Position numbers and translations under genes: made by a program. From NCBI GenBank assembly GCA_021162285.1, contig JAGGYZ010000236.1, positions 1-7,151 of the forward strand: a stretch of DNA of 7,151 nucleotides. The letters are read 5' to 3'. Each line of letters starts with the position of its first letter. The stretch's first letter is position 1. The notes beneath the pieces are model-generated. The model saw nothing but the letters and a program-made list of their open reading frames with translations. It was not told the DNA's origin and did not search any database. Below are positions 5,365 to 7,151 of this stretch, piece after piece. Source of the stretch: Candidatus Fermentibacteraceae bacterium (GTDB taxonomy: Bacteria > Fermentibacterota > Fermentibacteria > Fermentibacterales > JCC-6).

Positions 5365-6397
5365 GGCTTCTCTCCTTCCAGTCTGTGTGTATTTTCGTAA
5401 TAATTTCACCCTGTCTGAGCTTTGTTCTGTATGCCAGCAGGGTTCTGTCCATTTCCTCGAGGGTAGAAAGTATCGTTCTCTCCTCCCCGGTAGTTTCTAT
5501 TATCTTGTGAATACCGCCGTTCTTTATAACGATTCTTTTGTCGCCCATTAGAGCGAGCACAGGGTCGTGCGTTGCCATAAGAACGATCTTGTCTTGTGTA
5601 AGCAGCAGTTTAAGAGCTTTCTTCCTGTCGATGCCTGCGTTTTCTATTTCATCAATAAGGATTATGGGAGACTTGCTGAGTATGGCAGTGTCTGCAATCA
5701 TCAGTGCACGGCTCTGCCCTCCGCTGAGGCTTGTAATAGGTGTTTCAGGTGAAAATGTTTCACCTGCAAGGCTGTTCGCCTGCTCTATTATCCGGTTTAT
5801 CACTTGTTCTCTGTTCTGCACCATACGGCTTTCCGCATGAAGCTCAACAAACTCATACACTGAAAGGTCCATTACAAAGTTCATGTTCTGGCTGAGCTGA
5901 GCCACCAGTTTGTCTGCCGAGGAAAACCGCCACTTTCTGTCTGGTACATCTCCATTGATCAGTATTGATCTTCCTGTGGGTGTATCATTCTGTGCAACCC
6001 ACTCAATATCTCCCAGAAGCCGGCTCTTGCCTGAGCCTGTGGGACCTACGATACTGATGATCTCACCCTGTTCAATAACCAGCTCCTGAAACTCTTCAGC
6101 ATTACCTGATTTATCCATACCGGGAAGTATGGTAACCGTTCTAACCACATCGTCTTCTTTACCCAGAAAAGCGTTCATCTGTCTGATGAACTCCTCTGTC
6201 TGAACAATCATGTTGTCTGTATCAAGTGCCCTGTCTTCCATTTCTTCATGGTCAAAAGCTGCAAAGTACTGACGCAGGGTAAGGTCTTCTGTGCCGTTAA
6301 TTTCCAAGCCGTTGTCTCTGAAAAAAGAGGTCAGAAAGGGATACTCAGCTACCAGGGATGAAATGGTTGTGGTGTTTATATCAGTCATTATCGTCAT
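5357..6397 (-). CDS. Soluble ABC-type ATPase with an N-terminal DUF1858/RIC-like domain
   Basis: A 346-aa protein with no membrane segment. Residues about 10-50 (ISSLVAEYPFLTSFF, then the GLEINGTEDLTLRQYF region) resemble the small helical DUF1858 or RIC/ScdA N-terminal domains found in Fe-S and NO-related proteins, but lack their usual Cys. Residues 51-85 form an acidic helical linker. The ATPase core is complete: Walker A GPTGSGKS 118-125, Q-loop Gln170 in LSQN, signature LSGGQ 224-228, Walker B IILIDE 245-250 with catalytic Glu250, D-loop NAGID, and switch His277 in MATHD. The Walker B/D-loop stretch DEIENAGID departs from the DEPTSALD of transporters. With no permease adjacent, an energising or remodelling role (as for AtwA, the McrA-activating A2 component, or other soluble ABC proteins) is more likely than transport; this is inference. 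Two starts are possible, ATG 6397 and ATG 6388; both overlap the GTPase gene (17 or 8 bases). Confidence 0.85.
   Translation of the reverse strand: MTIMTDINTTTISSLVAEYPFLTSFFRDNGLEINGTEDLTLRQYFAAFDHEEMEDRALDTDNMIVQTEEFIRQMNAFLGKEDDVVRTVTILPGMDKSGNAEEFQELVIEQGEIISIVGPTGSGKSRLLGDIEWVAQNDTPTGRSILINGDVPDRKWRFSSADKLVAQLSQNMNFVMDLSVYEFVELHAESRMVQNREQVINRIIEQANSLAGETFSPETPITSLSGGQSRALMIADTAILSKSPIILIDEIENAGIDRKKALKLLLTQDKIVLMATHDPVLALMGDKRIVIKNGGIHKIIETTGEERTILSTLEEMDRTLLAYRTKLRQGEIITKIHTDWKERSHA
5372..5377 (-). promoter_or_regulatory. Ribosome binding site of the zinc-ribbon gene
   Basis: AAGGAG on the minus strand inside the 3' end of the ABC ATPase gene, 7 bases before the ATG at 5364. It decides the start against the upstream in-frame ATG at 5409, which has no such site. 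Confidence 0.65.
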
Positions 6398-7082
6398 CCA
6401 CTTTCATCTTGCGTACATTCCCCATCTGGTAACTCTCGCCTATTCTTGTTTCTCCAAGACAGTAAGAGCACAGTGCCGCCGGCATGGGGAAGCGCAGCTC
6501 CATCCCCTTAAGGGAGTCTATATGATTTTCTTCGCTGTACAGAAGTGTACTTAGCTCAAAGCTTCCCTGCCCTGTGAGGCCGTTGATGTGCATTATCATT
6601 GCAGACGGGTTAACTGTGTTCACCCTTGAAGCGAACACCTCCCGTTCGGCCTGGGAAACAATGTCACCTTTGGTAATCACAACGATGTCTGCCGTCTTCA
6701 GCATTGGTCCAATTTTCTTCGGTGTGTTGATACCGCTGAGGTTGTCTATAACGCATACAGCCTTGATCCCCTTGATGTAGGGTGAGCACCTGTTGCACAG
6801 GCCTGCTGATTCGCTTATCAGAATATCAAACTGGTTCTTCAGTGCCCAGTTTGTGATCTCTTCAACGTTGCTTACAAAGTAATGGTCCGGACACAGCGCG
6901 CCGGAGAGCCCTTTCTTAACGGGAATACCGGCTTTTTCATACAGCACATCATCATCTGTATACAAACAGTCAAACTTTGCCACCGCAACCTTCAGGCCTC
7001 GCTTCTTCAGTGAATCAATCGTTTTCAGTATCACTGAGGTCTTGCCTGATGAAGGCGGCCCGGAAACCGTTACAAGGTTCAT
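6381..7082 (-). CDS. HypB/UreG/CobW-type P-loop GTPase with extra Cys motifs
   Basis: A cytoplasmic 233-aa SIMIBI-class nucleotide-binding protein. The P-loop is SGPPSSGKTS at 7-16, a hydrophobic strand leads to the catalytic region ISESAG at 89-94, and the base-specificity motif appears as TKGD at 137-140, in place of NKxD. Metal-type residues are C64-P-D-H67 (compare the Cys-His switch motif of HypB and CPH of UreG), C96-x2-C99 (LCNRCSPY) just after the catalytic strand, and C205-x2-C208 (CSYC) near the C-terminus. Family members use GTP hydrolysis to deliver Ni, Co or Zn to a client enzyme; neither the metal nor the client is evident here. The gene starts with ATGA overlapping the previous gene's stop by 4 bases, has AGGAAA as ribosome site, and its 3' end overlaps the ABC ATPase start. 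The C-terminus is acidic (KVDDDND). Confidence 0.85.
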   Translation of the reverse strand: MNLVTVSGPPSSGKTSVILKTIDSLKKRGLKVAVAKFDCLYTDDDVLYEKAGIPVKKGLSGALCPDHYFVSNVEEITNWALKNQFDILISESAGLCNRCSPYIKGIKAVCVIDNLSGINTPKKIGPMLKTADIVVITKGDIVSQAEREVFASRVNTVNPSAMIMHINGLTGQGSFELSTLLYSEENHIDSLKGMELRFPMPAALCSYCLGETRIGESYQMGNVRKMKVDDDND

Positions 7083-7151
7083 GATTTTCCTGTCGCTTCA
7101 TTGAACAGTGCTTCACACTTCGAGATAAGAGCACTTATGTCGTTGCTGTAG
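7079..7151 (-). CDS. 3' end of an unidentified upstream gene (cut by window edge)
   Basis: On the minus strand a frame open to the window edge gives 23 residues, running YSNDISALISKCEALF and then NEATGKS before TGA at 7079-7081. The residue mix looks helical and coding, and the stop overlaps the GTPase start in the classic ATGA arrangement, so this is very probably the preceding gene of the same operon. It is too short to assign. It could encode the client or another partner of the GTPase/ATPase module. Confidence 0.7.
   Translation of the reverse strand, partial: YSNDISALISKCEALFNEATGKS

Overview
The window is bacterial and ordinary in base composition (A+T and G+C look roughly balanced by eye), with tightly packed genes and short overlaps. 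No rRNA, tRNA, CRISPR array, insertion sequence or long repeat was seen. The gene content (lipoyl synthase, tRNA-dihydrouridine synthase, a lipoprotein, a small Thermotoga/Desulfovibrio-type ferredoxin and many Cys-rich metal-type proteins) fits an anaerobic bacterium. A genus cannot be named from this sequence.

Layout. Positions 1-2259 (+ strand) form one translationally coupled run: the 3' part of lipA, then a DusB-like tRNA-dihydrouridine synthase, then a lipoprotein with a LysM-like segment and TPR-like helices. Positions 2263-7151 (- strand) form a long co-directional run converging on it, with only 3 bases between the two stop codons. In transcription order it contains: the tail of an unidentified gene (cut by the window edge), a HypB/UreG-type P-loop GTPase rich in Cys motifs, a soluble ABC ATPase with an unusual N-terminal domain, an 80-aa CxxC/CxxC zinc-ribbon protein, a 61-aa single-cluster ferredoxin, a possible 37-aa ORF, a Cof-type HAD phosphatase, a 52-aa protein that looks like the front half of a CopG-type antitoxin, and the FetA/FetB ABC pair.

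How the genes may work together. The first four complete genes of the minus-strand run (GTPase, ABC ATPase, zinc ribbon, ferredoxin; 7082 down to 4927) overlap or nearly abut, and the zinc ribbon and ferredoxin have strong ribosome binding sites. The ABC ATPase has every catalytic motif of the family but no membrane partner next to it. The GTPase has the metal-handling Cys/His layout of nickel/cobalt insertion GTPases, but no hydrogenase, urease or cobalamin gene is visible. I infer an uncharacterised ATP/GTP-driven module that assembles or activates a metal or redox cofactor. This is the most interesting part of the window. The client protein may be encoded upstream of position 7151. The downstream FetAB pair (iron homeostasis in E. 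coli) is consistent with a metal theme, but it may simply be a neighbour.

There is no gene-free stretch longer than 300 bases. The two larger gaps (4776-4926 and 3711-3923) each contain a short ORF described below. No promoter or terminator could be called with confidence.
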